This document shows, piece after piece, positions 1 through 10,438 of a stretch of DNA of 64,000 bases (positions within the stretch are counted from its first letter, which is position 1; each line of letters opens with the position of its first letter). Below the pieces are notes generated by a model. That model searched no databases and had not been told where the DNA came from. It saw only the letters and a program-made list of their open reading frames with translations. Made by a program: the position numbers and the translations under genes. The DNA is from Hemerocallis citrina (lineage: Eukaryota; Streptophyta; Magnoliopsida; Asparagales; Asphodelaceae), in the NCBI GenBank assembly GCA_017893485.1, contig JACEHZ010000592.1, positions 1 to 64,000 of the forward strand, read 5' to 3'.

Positions 1-318
1 AACGACCCGGAAAATAGCATATGACTATTTTGCATCAAAATGTGTGCGCGATTGAGAATTTCGCGCGAATATGTATTTTCCGATAACAATTATTTTAATC
101 GAGAAAAATAAGATATATTGTCTACCTTATTTTATCATTATTTTCGGAATTAAATTATTTTTATACGGAGTATTACGGAGTGGTTTTAATGTATTTTTGT
201 ATTGTTTGTAATATTAAAGTAGAGAATTGGGTTTTATTTGGAATGTATTGAGGACTAGGGGGCTTATATGTAATATTCCCCTTATATCATTTATTTATCT
301 ATTTATTTATTTATCCCT

Positions 319-325
319 TATAAAA
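319..325 (+). promoter_or_regulatory. TATA box of the 5' LTR promoter
   Basis: TATAAAA follows a long TTTA-rich stretch and precedes a CT-rich leader, a typical plant promoter layout. Transcription would start about 30 bases downstream. The identical box in the right LTR is at 6198-6204. Confidence 0.6.
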
Positions 326-1086
326 CCCCACTCTCCCACCTTCTCTCCTTCTTCCCTTCTTCTTCTTCCCTCTTCCGTTTGCTTCCCAGACCGAAGGAGA
401 AGAACCCACCCCCCGGCCTCCTCCTTCCTTCCTCCCGTTCGTCCACGCCGGCCGATCGAGAAGAAGCCCCGACCACCATCTCCCTTCTTCTTCTTCTTCC
501 CGTTCTGTTCCCAAACCGACCCAAAAGAGCCCCGGCCCTCCCCTCCTCCTCCCGTTCGCGCCCAGCCGAAGGAAACGAACCCCATCCCTCCTCCATCTTC
601 TTCCTTCTCCATCTTCTTCCCTTCCGTTCCCATCCCGACCCAAAAGAAACCTCAGCCGAACCCATCACCGATCACTTGCCCATGCTCAAATCCCCTCAGA
701 TTCTTCGTCGATTCCAAATTAAATCGAGGGGTAGACTAATGGAGGGATTCTCTACGTGGTGGTGGCGTCGGATTTTCGATTGGATTTCGGAAGGTAAAAC
801 CCTAACTATTTTATTGTATAAAATTTAGTTGGGTTAATTTTTATTGAGTAGGAATGTTAGGGTAGAGAGATTTAGAGATATTGGAAATTGTGGATGTGAG
901 AAATTAGCGGATTTTAGAGAGATTTCAAGTTGTTAGTAAAATAGGGTTTTGGGGTTTGTAAAAGAGAATAGTATGGATATGAATTAATTCTCGGATGGTA
1001 ATAGAAATTGTAGTTGGACTATTAGATTATTTGGGGGTAATTTTAGTAATTAATTGGGAATGAAATACCGTAAGCATTAGTTTATT

Positions 1087-1233
1087 ACGTGCATCGCACG
1101 TGTATATCCCAAGCGTTCAATAAACGCTTGTGTGATATTTGGGATGTTGTTATTAGCTTTTATAATTGGTTTGGACGATTTGAGTGATTACATGCAAAGC
1201 GCGTGTGCATCCTAGGCGTTCGATAGAATGCCT
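1087..1233 (+). repeat. Duplicated hairpin module in the LTR
   Basis: Two related segments of about 65 bp lie in tandem (about 1085-1150 and 1192-1260). The first has ACGTGC/GCACGT around a 3-nt loop (1087-1101) and AAGCGTT/AACGCTT around a 5-nt loop (1111-1129). The second keeps the latter hairpin as AGGCGTT/AATGCCT (1214-1233). The second stem pair changes from A-T to G-C on both arms and the fifth from G-C to G-T, so pairing is kept. Each hairpin is followed by GTGTGATATT. The same module recurs in the right LTR at about 6965-7112. Function unknown. Confidence 0.7.
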
Positions 1234-1492
1234 GTGTGATATTGGAGTTAGTATTATTATTCTTCCGTAACTGTTTTGGATGCTTGAGCCTTGATTGCTT
1301 TGAATTCTGATGATAGGATTTACTAGCGGCTTTGGAGGCGTGGTGGCGCTTCGAGTCTTCGCGGGAAAAATTGTGAGTATGATATCTTTTATTTTACGCA
1401 CTTGGTGCGTTGTGAAAATTTAAAGTATGAATTGCTATGTATTCCTGTTTTTGTATCTTAGTGTAGCATGGATGTTTTGAGTTAAGGATTGG

Positions 1493-1735
1493 TGTGGACA
1501 CTCTTGTAGGTGTCCACAACTATGGTTTAATTTCATAAATTATCGAGGTCGGTTGATACCTCAGAACTTGCAAAGTTCAGCTGGTCTGAAAAGGCAGAGC
1601 TGAAGCCGGGTGCTTTTGGACTGAAGTCCAAAGGGTCATAACCAATTGTATGTGTATGATATTGCTATGAACTTTGAGAGTAGCTCTGGGTATGAGTTTA
1701 TTTGATGATTCTCAAGTTCTAGAAATTCTAGAGTT
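1493..1735 (+). repeat. Cluster of short perfect hairpins in the LTR
   Basis: Several stem-loops lie close together: TGTGGACAC/GTGTCCACA with an 8-nt loop (1493-1518), GAGGT/ACCTC (about 1546-1562), GAACTT/AAGTTC with a 3-nt loop (about 1564-1578), TTGGACT/AGTCCAA with a 2-nt loop (about 1616-1631), and TCTAGA repeated around AAT (about 1718-1732). The right LTR carries the same set about 5879 bp further on. No coding potential was seen. Confidence 0.6.
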
Positions 1736-2437
1736 CATTAGTAAGGGGTAGTGAACGCTCTGCTGGAAGAGTGGTCGAATTCGTGTGCTATGATGGAAGA
1801 GTCGTGGCTCTTGTGTGAAATGAATTTAAACGAAATGGTATATGTGTAGATTGAGAATCTCAAACTTCATGAGCACTGGACTCAAGGTTGACTTATTGTT
1901 GAACTTCGAGGTGGGCTACGTTCAGCCTAGTATAAGTTGACTAGTTGGTGAAGATGAGAGACTAAGAACTATTGTTAAGAATTTGGGAGTTTGACCGACT
2001 AGAGAGTCGAAGTAGGGAGTCATAGCTTTCTAACCCATCTGGAGTTTTGTAATTCCAGTTTATAGGTTGAGAGTTATGATTCCCAAAGATGGAACAGACT
2101 CGATCTTAGTTAAAGTATTATTGGCTAAGAAAACCAGTTTCTCTCTGCTTGTACACCTGATGGAACTTGTGTTTTCGAGAACTCAAATGATAGAGTCTGA
2201 AAGAGTCAGATTAAGAAGTCGAAATAGACACTCCCACCTTCCCATAGGACCCGGAATCGAGAATTTCCGATGTGTGAGCAAACTCTTGTGATATTGGAAA
2301 GGTGCAGCGAGTGCAAGAAGAATGTACTATTGAGGGTACATGAGGTCTTATAGTATCAAGTAATTTCGTATCGAGTGTTGGAAATTATGGACGTACAAGC
2401 TAGTGACCTGTTGATTAGACTAAACTTCAGGTTGAGA

Positions 2438-3090
2438 TGACTGCAGAACGGTGGGACCGTTGTCTGCCATACGGTGGGACCGTATATATATATTTGTCAT
2501 CACGGTTGTTGACTGCAGAACGGTGGGACCGTTGACTGCCATACGGTGGGACCGTATATATATTTATCGTCACGGCTGTTGACTGCAGAACGGTGGGACC
2601 GTTGACTGCCATACGGTGGGACCGTATATATATTTATCGTCACGGCTGTTGACTGCAGAACGGTGGGACCGTTATCTGCCATACGGTGGGACCGTATATC
2701 TTTATCATCACGGCTGTTGACTGCAGGACGGTGGGACCGTTGTCTGCCATACGGTGGGACCGTATATCCTTATCGTCACGGCTGTTGACTGCAGAACGGT
2801 GGGACCGTTGTCTGCCATACGGTGGGACCGTATATCCTTATCGTCACGGCTGTTGACTGCAGAACGGTGGGACCGTTGTCTGCCATACGGTGGGACCGTA
2901 TATCTTAAGTTCGTCACGGCCATTGACTGCAGAACGGTGGGACCGTTGTCTGCAGAGCGGTGAGACCGCATATCTTAAGTTCGTCACGGCCATTGACTGC
3001 AGAACGGTGGGACCGTTGACTGCAGAGCGGTGAGACCGCATATCCTTAGGTTCGTCACGGCCGTTGACTGCAGGACGGTGGGACCGTTGA
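2438..3090 (+). repeat. Tandem array of 70-bp units, each with two hairpins
   Basis: About 9.5 head-to-tail units of 68-72 bp, each starting GACTGCAG and ending TCACGGCYRTT. Each unit has two copies of the interrupted palindrome ACGGT-GGG-ACCGT, extended to 6-7 bp by flanking bases. In units 8 and 9 the second copy reads GCGGT-GAG-ACCGC, with both arms changed together. There are no unique spacers. CCGTTG within each unit matches the CNGTTR core bound by plant MYB factors; a role as enhancer is only an inference. Confidence 0.9.
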
Positions 3091-4562
3091 ATGCAACCTC
3101 ATTGCCACGATCTATTGGGAACAGGAAGTAGACCAAATTAGAATGCATTGCATAGCGAGGGTTCGAATCCCTAAACTTAGAGGCAACGGCTTGATTTGAA
3201 AAGTGTGTAGTATGGGATGCATACATTTCCAAAGTCTCGCTTGCAATAGACTAAGTATGTTGGCTTGACCTGGGTCACATGTAGTATGGGATGCATGTGC
3301 ATCCAGAATCTTGCTGACATTAGATTAAGGGCATCTGTTCTATATTCTGTATTGTTGCATTAGACTTAGATTAGGGCATACACAAACACTAGGAAATTAG
3401 GATACACGTTTATTTTCCACTTAAAATGAAGTATGAGTGTGGAAGTGATGTATTGCGAGACGTAATGATATGTGTTGTAAGAATGAATGAATACGATGTT
3501 ATGTGATATGAAATTGGAAAGGAATATTTGCATAAGGCGTAAAGTGATGGGCCTTAAGCAATTAATTTGGAAATGATTTTCCAAATTAAAGTTAAGTATG
3601 TTTGTAAGCAGGTGTGGATATGCATACAGGAAGTGATGCAGCGAGTATTTGATGTGAAATTCCATTTATGATATTTACATGCTCAGGTTTATTTTGGTAT
3701 TCGTAAGTTCATTCTGTTTTACTTATAAGTTTAATTGAGTTGCTTATTAATAAATTATACTCACACCAGGAAATGGCTAACCCCTTAGTGTTTGGGGGTT
3801 AGGGAGTCTCTGGACTACCTAGGCCCCTACTGTTACAGGTCTTCAGCAGTGCAGAGGTGAGGTGTAGACTCTGTGGACGGAGCTTCATTTTACCATGGTC
3901 ACTTAAGGTTTAATTGTGTGAATAGCGCATTTTATGATTTAAATTGTATTTTTGCCGTATAAGTATGTGGATGACGATGGAGAGTAGAGTGTGGAGTGGC
4001 ATGGTATGGTTTGGACCCGTACCTGTCTCGTTGTGGAGTACCGGGCGCTGTGGTAAGCTTTTACAAGTTATTTTCTAAAAACTTACTACGTTTTCAAAAG
4101 GATTTATGGTTTTTAATTGATAATTGATAAACCGTTATGAGTTTGGCCCCCAGAGCATATATATATATTGCCTGTGTGATGATGCTCATTTTGGCCTGGG
4201 GAGCCCGTGATATTATTGCCTGTGATGTGAGCTACGGAATTTAGAGCAGAATTCCGTAAGCTTTTTGTGTTTCGGGGTAGAAATTACAGGGGAGACTGCC
4301 GAAATTTTCCCTGACACGCAACTATCTTAGTTTATGGTTAAAGTGATATAGAAATTGGAAGAATTGAGTTTGGAGTCAAAAAGGAAAAAGGGAAGGCGCT
4401 ACAGTTGGTATTACAAACTGATATTTGTAATTACTGCGGGGTAACTCGGTATTAAATAAAAAGTTTTAATTTCCCGCATTTTGTGTATCGTGACTAATTG
4501 AAGGAAAGATCTTGGCACGTGTCACGGTTTCCCAGTTATACGGGAACCGGGGCGTTACAAAG

Positions 4563-4574
4563 TGGTATCAGAGC
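4563..4574 (+). other. Primer-binding site, initiator-Met tRNA type
   Basis: TGGTATCAGAGC lies three bases after the 5' LTR end (CA at 4558-4559). It is complementary to the 3' end of plant initiator methionine tRNA and primes minus-strand DNA synthesis. Confidence 0.9.
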
Positions 4575-5859
4575 TGACTTCAATTTACAGTCCAACACAG
4601 TAGGAAGGTTAAACTTGAATGCCCTTTCGGAGTCGGGTTTTAGCTAGTTGTAGATAGTTATAATTCATATTGTTGGCTCTTTCAACTTATGTTTTATAAT
4701 TTTTCTATATCTGGACTAATCCTAGTGTATGGGTTACCATCCTTTAGACACATGAATGATGTTCGAGGATGTTCTAACCAAGGAGGTGTTGATGGAAGAG
4801 AGTGAACCGACATCGATGGGTGATCCGATAACCTTGAGCGAGGAGCCAAGGAGACTTCACCACCACAAGGACTACAACATGAATGGGAGCAAATCCCAGA
4901 GACCACCAAAGTTGTAGTATGCAACCTTTGTGAGAGTCGGGCACAAGAAACTAGCCTGTCCATGACTACAAGGGACAAGATCTGCACCCGTATCAGGGTT
5001 CAAGAACCAAGGTCAGAAGCAGAAGACTCAGAAAATGGAGGGCAAACTTGGAGGCAACTCTAGATTTGGTTCGTTTGAATACACTATCTGGAGCATCAGC
5101 CTTGAGCAAATTACAGGAGAGAATCCTAGAAGTTTGACGTAATGATCGTAGGCCATGCCCTATTCTAAGGAGGGAGTGGCTACTGAACTGCAAGAGACCG
5201 AGATAAGGGAGGGATTAACCTCAGTCAAAGACCGTGAAGGAAGCAAGAAGCTAGATGACGAGATCCAGCATGCCAGTATTAGAGTGATTACTCAAGTTTA
5301 GAGCTCAGTTTTGGCACGATGGGAGCTACAACCGAGTCCGAGTGAGCAAGTCAGAAGGCTTAGGCAGGAAATGCAGGGATTGAAGCACTGAGGCAGCGGG
5401 GTTTTCCAAGATCAGCTTATGATTAAGCAGCCACTAGAAGCACGCCCAGGAGGAGATATCACTCAGACAGAGGGCAATCGCGTTAACAATTCAACAAGGT
5501 CACCAAGAGAAGTGACTCAGGGGCTGAAGTGGCAAGGTGTGACTTCGTCCTTTCTAAGGAGGGAGTGGTCACCAACCAATAGAAGTCGTAATCGAGGAGT
5601 AAATCAACTTCACTTGTAGACGAGTATAGAGCAGAGCAATGCAGCCACTGTTTACTCCAGAGCAGGAGCAGTAGAATGTCAGCATAAATTCATGGTGGGT
5701 CTGTCCAAAAGGCTGAAGGACGACAGTTCAACTCGGTAGAAGACCAGTTTTCGAGAATATCACTCGAGGAATTGGAGATGGCTTAGGAAAATGTCTCGTG
5801 AACCATTGATGTTTGCGGTTGTCTTCCTCTCCACTAGTAGCGTTCTGAGGACAGAACGA
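4575..5859 (+). pseudogene. Short internal domain with a decayed gag trace
   Basis: There is no open frame of useful length on the plus strand. At 4920-4962 the codons spell a CX2C followed, one base out of frame, by a GH-X4-C pattern, which looks like a nucleocapsid zinc knuckle broken by a one-base insertion. Around it are Gln/Glu/Lys-rich codons such as gag proteins carry. Protease, reverse transcriptase, RNase H and integrase are absent. Two further copies of the polypurine-like string TTCTAAGGAGGGAGTGG lie at 5163-5179 and 5552-5568. Confidence 0.5.
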
Positions 5860-5876
5860 TTCTAAGGAGGGAGTGA
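5860..5876 (+). other. Polypurine tract before the 3' LTR
   Basis: AAGGAGGGAGTGA abuts the TG of the right LTR at 5877, the position expected for the plus-strand primer. The 17-mer starting TTCTAAGG is nearly identical to two internal copies. Confidence 0.85.
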
Positions 5877-8800
5877 TGTAACGACCCGGAAAATAGCATA
5901 TGGCTATTTTGCATCAAAATGTGTGCGCGATTGAGAATTTCGCGCGAATATGTATTTTCCGATAACAATTATTTTAATCGAGAAAAATAAGATATATTGT
6001 CTACCTTATTTTATCATTATTTTCGGAATTAAATTATTTTTATACGGAGTATTACGGAGTGGTTTTAATGTATTTTTGTATTGTTTGTAATATTAAAGTA
6101 GAGAATTGGATTTTATTTGGAATGTATTGAGGACTAGGGGGCTTATATGTAATATTCCCCTTATATCATTTATTTATCTATTTATTTATTTATCCCTTAT
6201 AAAACCCCACTCTCCCACCTTCTCTCCTTCTTCCCTTCTTCTTCTTCCCTCTTCCGTTTGCTTCCCAGACCGAAGGAGAAGAACCCACCCCCCGGCCTCC
6301 TCCTTCCTTCCTCCCGTTCGTCCACGCCGGCCGATCGAGAAGAAGCCCCGACCACCATCTCCCTTCTTCTTCTTCTTCCCGTTTGTTCCCAAACCGACCC
6401 AAAAGAGCCCCGGCCCTCCCCTCCTCCTCCCGTTCGCGCCCAGCCGAAGGAAACGAACCCCATCCCTCCTCCATCTTCTTCCTTCTCCATCTTCTTCCCT
6501 TCCGTTCCCATCCCGACCCAAAAGAAACCTCAGCCGAACCCATCACCGATCACTTGCCCATGCTCAAATCCCCTCAGATTCTTCGTCGATTCCAAATTAA
6601 ATCGAGGGGTAGACTAATGGAGGGATTCTCTACGTGGTGGTGGCGTCGGATTTTCGATTGGATTTCGGAAGGTAAAACCCTAACTATTTTATTGTATAAA
6701 ATTTAGTTGGGTTAATTTTTATTGAGTAGGAATGTTAGGGTAGAGAGATTTAGAGATATTGGAAATTGTGGATGTGAGAAATTAGCGGATTTTAGAGAGA
6801 TTTCAAGTTGTTAGTAAAATAGGGTTTTGGGGTTTGTAAAAGAGAATAGTATGGATATGAATTAATTCTCGGATGGTAATAGAAATTGTAGTTGGACTAT
6901 TAGATTATTTGGGGGTAATTTTAGTAATTAATTGGGAATGAAATACCGTAAGCATTAGTTTATTACGTGCATCGCACGTGTATATCCCAAGCGTTCAATA
7001 AACGCTTGTGTGATATTTGGGATGTTGTTATTAGCTTTTATAATTGGTTTGGACGATTTCAGTGATTACATGCAAAGCGCGTGTGCATCCTAGGCGTTCG
7101 ATAGAATGCCTGTGTGATATTGGAGTTAGTATTATTATTCTTCCGTAACTGTTTTGGATGCTTGAGCCTTGATTGCTTTGAATTCTGATGATAGGATTTA
7201 CTAGCGGCTTTGGAGGCGTGGTGGCGCTTCGAGTCTTCGCGGGAAAAATTGTGAGTATGATATCTTTTATTTTACGCACTTGGTGCGTTGTGAAAATTTA
7301 AAGTATGAATTGCTATGTATTCCTGTTTTTGTATCTTAGTGTAGCATGGATGTTTTGAGTTAAGGATTGGTGTGGACACTCTTGTAGGTGTCCACAACTA
7401 TGGTTTAATTTCATAAATTATCGAGGTCGGTTGATACCTCAGAACTTGCAAAGTTCAGCTGGTCTGAAAAGGCAGAGCTGAAGCCGGGTGCTTTTGGACT
7501 GAAGTCCAAAGGGTCATAACCAATTGTATGTGTATGATATTGCTATGAACTTTGAGAGTAGCTCTGGGTATGAGTTTATTTGATGATTCTCAAGTTCTAG
7601 AAATTCTAGAGTTCATTAGTAAGGGGTAGTGAACGCTCTGCTGGAAGAGTGGTCGAATTCGTGTGCTATGATGGAAGAGTCGTGGCTCTGTGTGAAATGA
7701 ATTTAAACGAAATGGTATATGTGTAGATTGAGAATCTCAAACTTCATGAGCACTGGACTCAAGGTTGACTTATTGTTGAACTTCGAGGTGGGCTACGTTC
7801 AGCCTAGTATAAGTTGACTAGTTGGTGAAGATGAGAGACTAAGAACTATTGTTAAGAATTTGGGAGTTTGACCGACTAGAGAGTCGAAGTAGGGAGTCAT
7901 AGCTTTCTAACCCATCTGGAGTTTTGTAATTCCAGTTTATAGGTTGAGAGTTATGATTTCCCAAAGATGGAACAGACTCGATCTTAGTTAAAGTATTATT
8001 GGCTAAGAAAACCAGTTTCTCTCTGCTTGTACACCTGATGGAACTTGTGTTTTCGAGAACTCAAATGATAGAGTCTGAAAGAGTCAGATTAAGAAGTCGA
8101 AATAGACACTCCCACCTTCCCATAGGACCCGGAATCGAGAATTTCCGATGTGTGAGCAAACTCTTGTGATATTGAAAAGGTGCAGCGAGTGCAAGAAGAA
8201 TGTACTATTGAGGGTACATGAGGTCTTATAGTATCAAGTAATTTCGTATCGAGTGTTGGAAATTATGGACGTACAAGCTAGTGACCTGTTGATTAGACTA
8301 AACTTCAGGTTGAGATGACTGCAGAACGGTGGGACCGTTGTCTGCCATACGGTGGGACCGTATATATATATTTGTCATCACGGTTGTTGACTGCAGAACG
8401 GTGGGACCGTTGACTGCCATACGGTGGGACCGTATATATATTTATCGTCACGGCTGTTGACTGCAGAACGGTGGGACCGTTGACTGCCATACGGTGGGAC
8501 CGTATATATATTTATCGTCACGGCTGTTGACTGCAGAACGGTGGGACCGTTATCTGCCATACGGTGGGACCGTATATCTTTATCATCACGGCTGTTGACT
8601 GCAGGACGGTGGGACCGTTGTCTGCCATACGGTGGGACCGTATATCCTTATCGTCACGGCTGTTGACTGCAGAACGGTGGGACCGTTGTCTGCCATACGG
8701 TGGGACCGTATATCCTTATTCGTCACGGCTGCTGACTGCAGAACGGTGGGACCGTTGTCTGCCATACGGTGGGACCGTATATCTTAAGTTCGTCACGGCC

Positions 8801-10438
8801 ATTGACTGCAGAACGGTGGGACCGTTGACTGCAGAGCGGTGAGACCGCATATCTTAAGTTCGTCACGGCCATTGACTGCAGAACGGTGGGACCGTTGACT
8901 GCAGAGCGGTGAGACCGCATATCCTTAGGTTCGTCACGGCCGTTGACTGCAGGACGGTGGGACCGTTGAATGCAACCTCATTGCCACGATCTATTGGGAA
9001 CAGGAAGTAGACCAAATTAGAATGCATTGCATAGCGAGGGTTCGAATCCCTAAACTTAGAGGCAACGGCTTGATTTGGAAAGTGTGTAGTATGGGATGCA
9101 TACATTTCCAAAGTCTCGCTTGCAATAGACTAAGTATGTTGGCTTGACCTGGGTCACATGTAGTATGGGATGCATGTGCATCCAGAATCTTGCTGACATT
9201 AGATTAAGGGCATCTGTTCTATATTCTGTATTGTTGCATTAGACTTAGATTAGGGCATACACAAACACTAGGAAATTAGGATACACGTTTATTTTCCACT
9301 TAAAATGAAGTATGAGTGTGGAAGTGATGTATTGCGAGACGTAATGATATGTGTTGTAAGAATGAATGAATACGATGTTATGTGATATGAAATTGGAAAG
9401 GAATATTTGCATAAGGCGTAAAGTGATGGGCCTTAAGCAATTAATTTGGAAATGATTTTCCAAATTAAAGTTAAGTATGTTTGTAAGCAGGTGTGGATAT
9501 GCATACAGGAAGTGATGCAGCGAGTATTTGATGTGAAATTCCATTTATGATATTTACATGCTCAGGTTTATTTTGGTATTCGTAAGTTCATTCTGTTTTA
9601 CTTATAAGTTTAATTGAGTTGCTTATTAATAAATTATACTCACACCAGGAAATGGCTAACCCCTTAGTGTTTGGGGGTTAGGGAGTCTCTGGACTACCTA
9701 GGCCCCTACTGTTACAGGTCTTCAGCAGTGCAGAGGTGAGGTGTAGACTCTGTGGACGGAGCTTCATTTTACCATGGTCACTTAAGGTTTAATTGTGTGA
9801 ATAGCGCATTTTATGATTTAAATTGTATTTTTGCCGTATAAGTATGTGGATGACGATGGAGAGTAGAGTGTGGAGTGGCATGGTATGGTTTGGACCCGTA
9901 CCTGTCTCGTTGTGGAGTACCGGGCGCTGTGGTAAGCTTTTACAAGTTATTTTCTAAAAACTTACTACGTTTTCAAAAGGATTTATGGTTTTTAATTGAT
10001 AATTGATAAACCGTTATGAGTTTGGCCCCCAGAGCATATATATATATTGCCTGTGTGATGATGCTCATTTTGGCCTGGGGAGCCCGTGATATTATTGCCT
10101 GTGATGTGAGCTACGGAATTTAGAGCAGAATTCCGTAAGCTTTTTGTGTTTCGAGGTAGAAATTACAGGGGAGACTGCCGAAATTTTCCCTGACACACAA
10201 CTATCTTAGTTTATGGTTAAAGTGATATAGAAATTGGAAGAATTGAGTTTGGAGTCAAAAAGGAAAAAGGGAAGGCGCTACAGTTGGTATTACAAACTGA
10301 TATTTGTAATTACTGCGGGGTAACTCGGTATTAAATAAAAAGTTTTAATTTCCCGCATTTTGTGTATCGTGACTAATTGAAGGAAAGATCTTGGCACGTG
10401 TCACGGTTTCCCAGTTATACGGGAACCGGGGCGTTACA
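5877..10438 (+). repeat. 3' LTR of the young long-LTR element
   Basis: 4562 bp, matching the left LTR over its whole length with about 14 differences seen by eye. TATA box at 6198-6204. The hairpin array occupies about 8317-8969 with the same number of units, including the paired arm changes in units 8 and 9. It ends GGGGCGTTACA at 10438, then returns to Tat-element repeat DNA. Confidence 0.9.

Larger units (their letters stand above)
1..4559 (+). repeat. 5' LTR of the young long-LTR element
   Basis: At about 4.56 kb this is very long for a plant LTR. In order it holds a TATA box (319-325), a pyrimidine-rich leader rich in Ser/Pro-like codons (about 340-720), a GT donor-like site near 791, a duplicated hairpin module (1087-1233), a cluster of hairpins (about 1490-1735), an array of 70-bp units (2438-3090), a conserved block (3206-3297) and an 8-bp stem hairpin (3777-3802). 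The long P/S/R-rich reading frames at 227-828 come from the biased leader composition and are not called as genes. Confidence 0.9.
1..10438 (+). mobile_element. Young non-autonomous long-LTR retrotransposon (LARD-like)
   Basis: Two direct repeats of about 4562 bp (1-4559, lacking only its first three bases, and 5877-10438) flank an internal region of 1317 bp. The LTRs begin TGTAACGACCCGG and end GGGGCGTTACA. An initiator-Met-type primer site follows the left LTR and a purine tract precedes the right one, so the strand is plus. No intact gag or pol exists inside, so mobility would need proteins from another element. Termini and primer type resemble Tekay/Del chromoviruses, which is an inference. 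By eye the two LTRs differ at roughly ten substitutions and four one-base indels, so the insertion is recent. It sits in the tandem array of the minus-strand Tat element. The predicted target duplication is GTCCT (10439-10443), whose left copy is outside the window. Confidence 0.9.

Noticed and set aside
227..828. Overlapping 110-170-codon ORFs on both strands in the young LTR (and at 6106-6706)
   Set aside because: Low-complexity Pro/Ser/Arg or Gly/Arg frames caused by a CT-rich leader, open on both strands, no domain, no Kozak context favoured.
2438..3090. CRISPR-like array
   Set aside because: Units are contiguous 70-bp tandem repeats without unique spacers, in a plant LTR; no cas genes.
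3160..3170. Complete tRNA gene around the GGTTCGAATCC word
   Set aside because: No A-box, no acceptor, D or anticodon arms could be found upstream; kept only as a B-box-like word.
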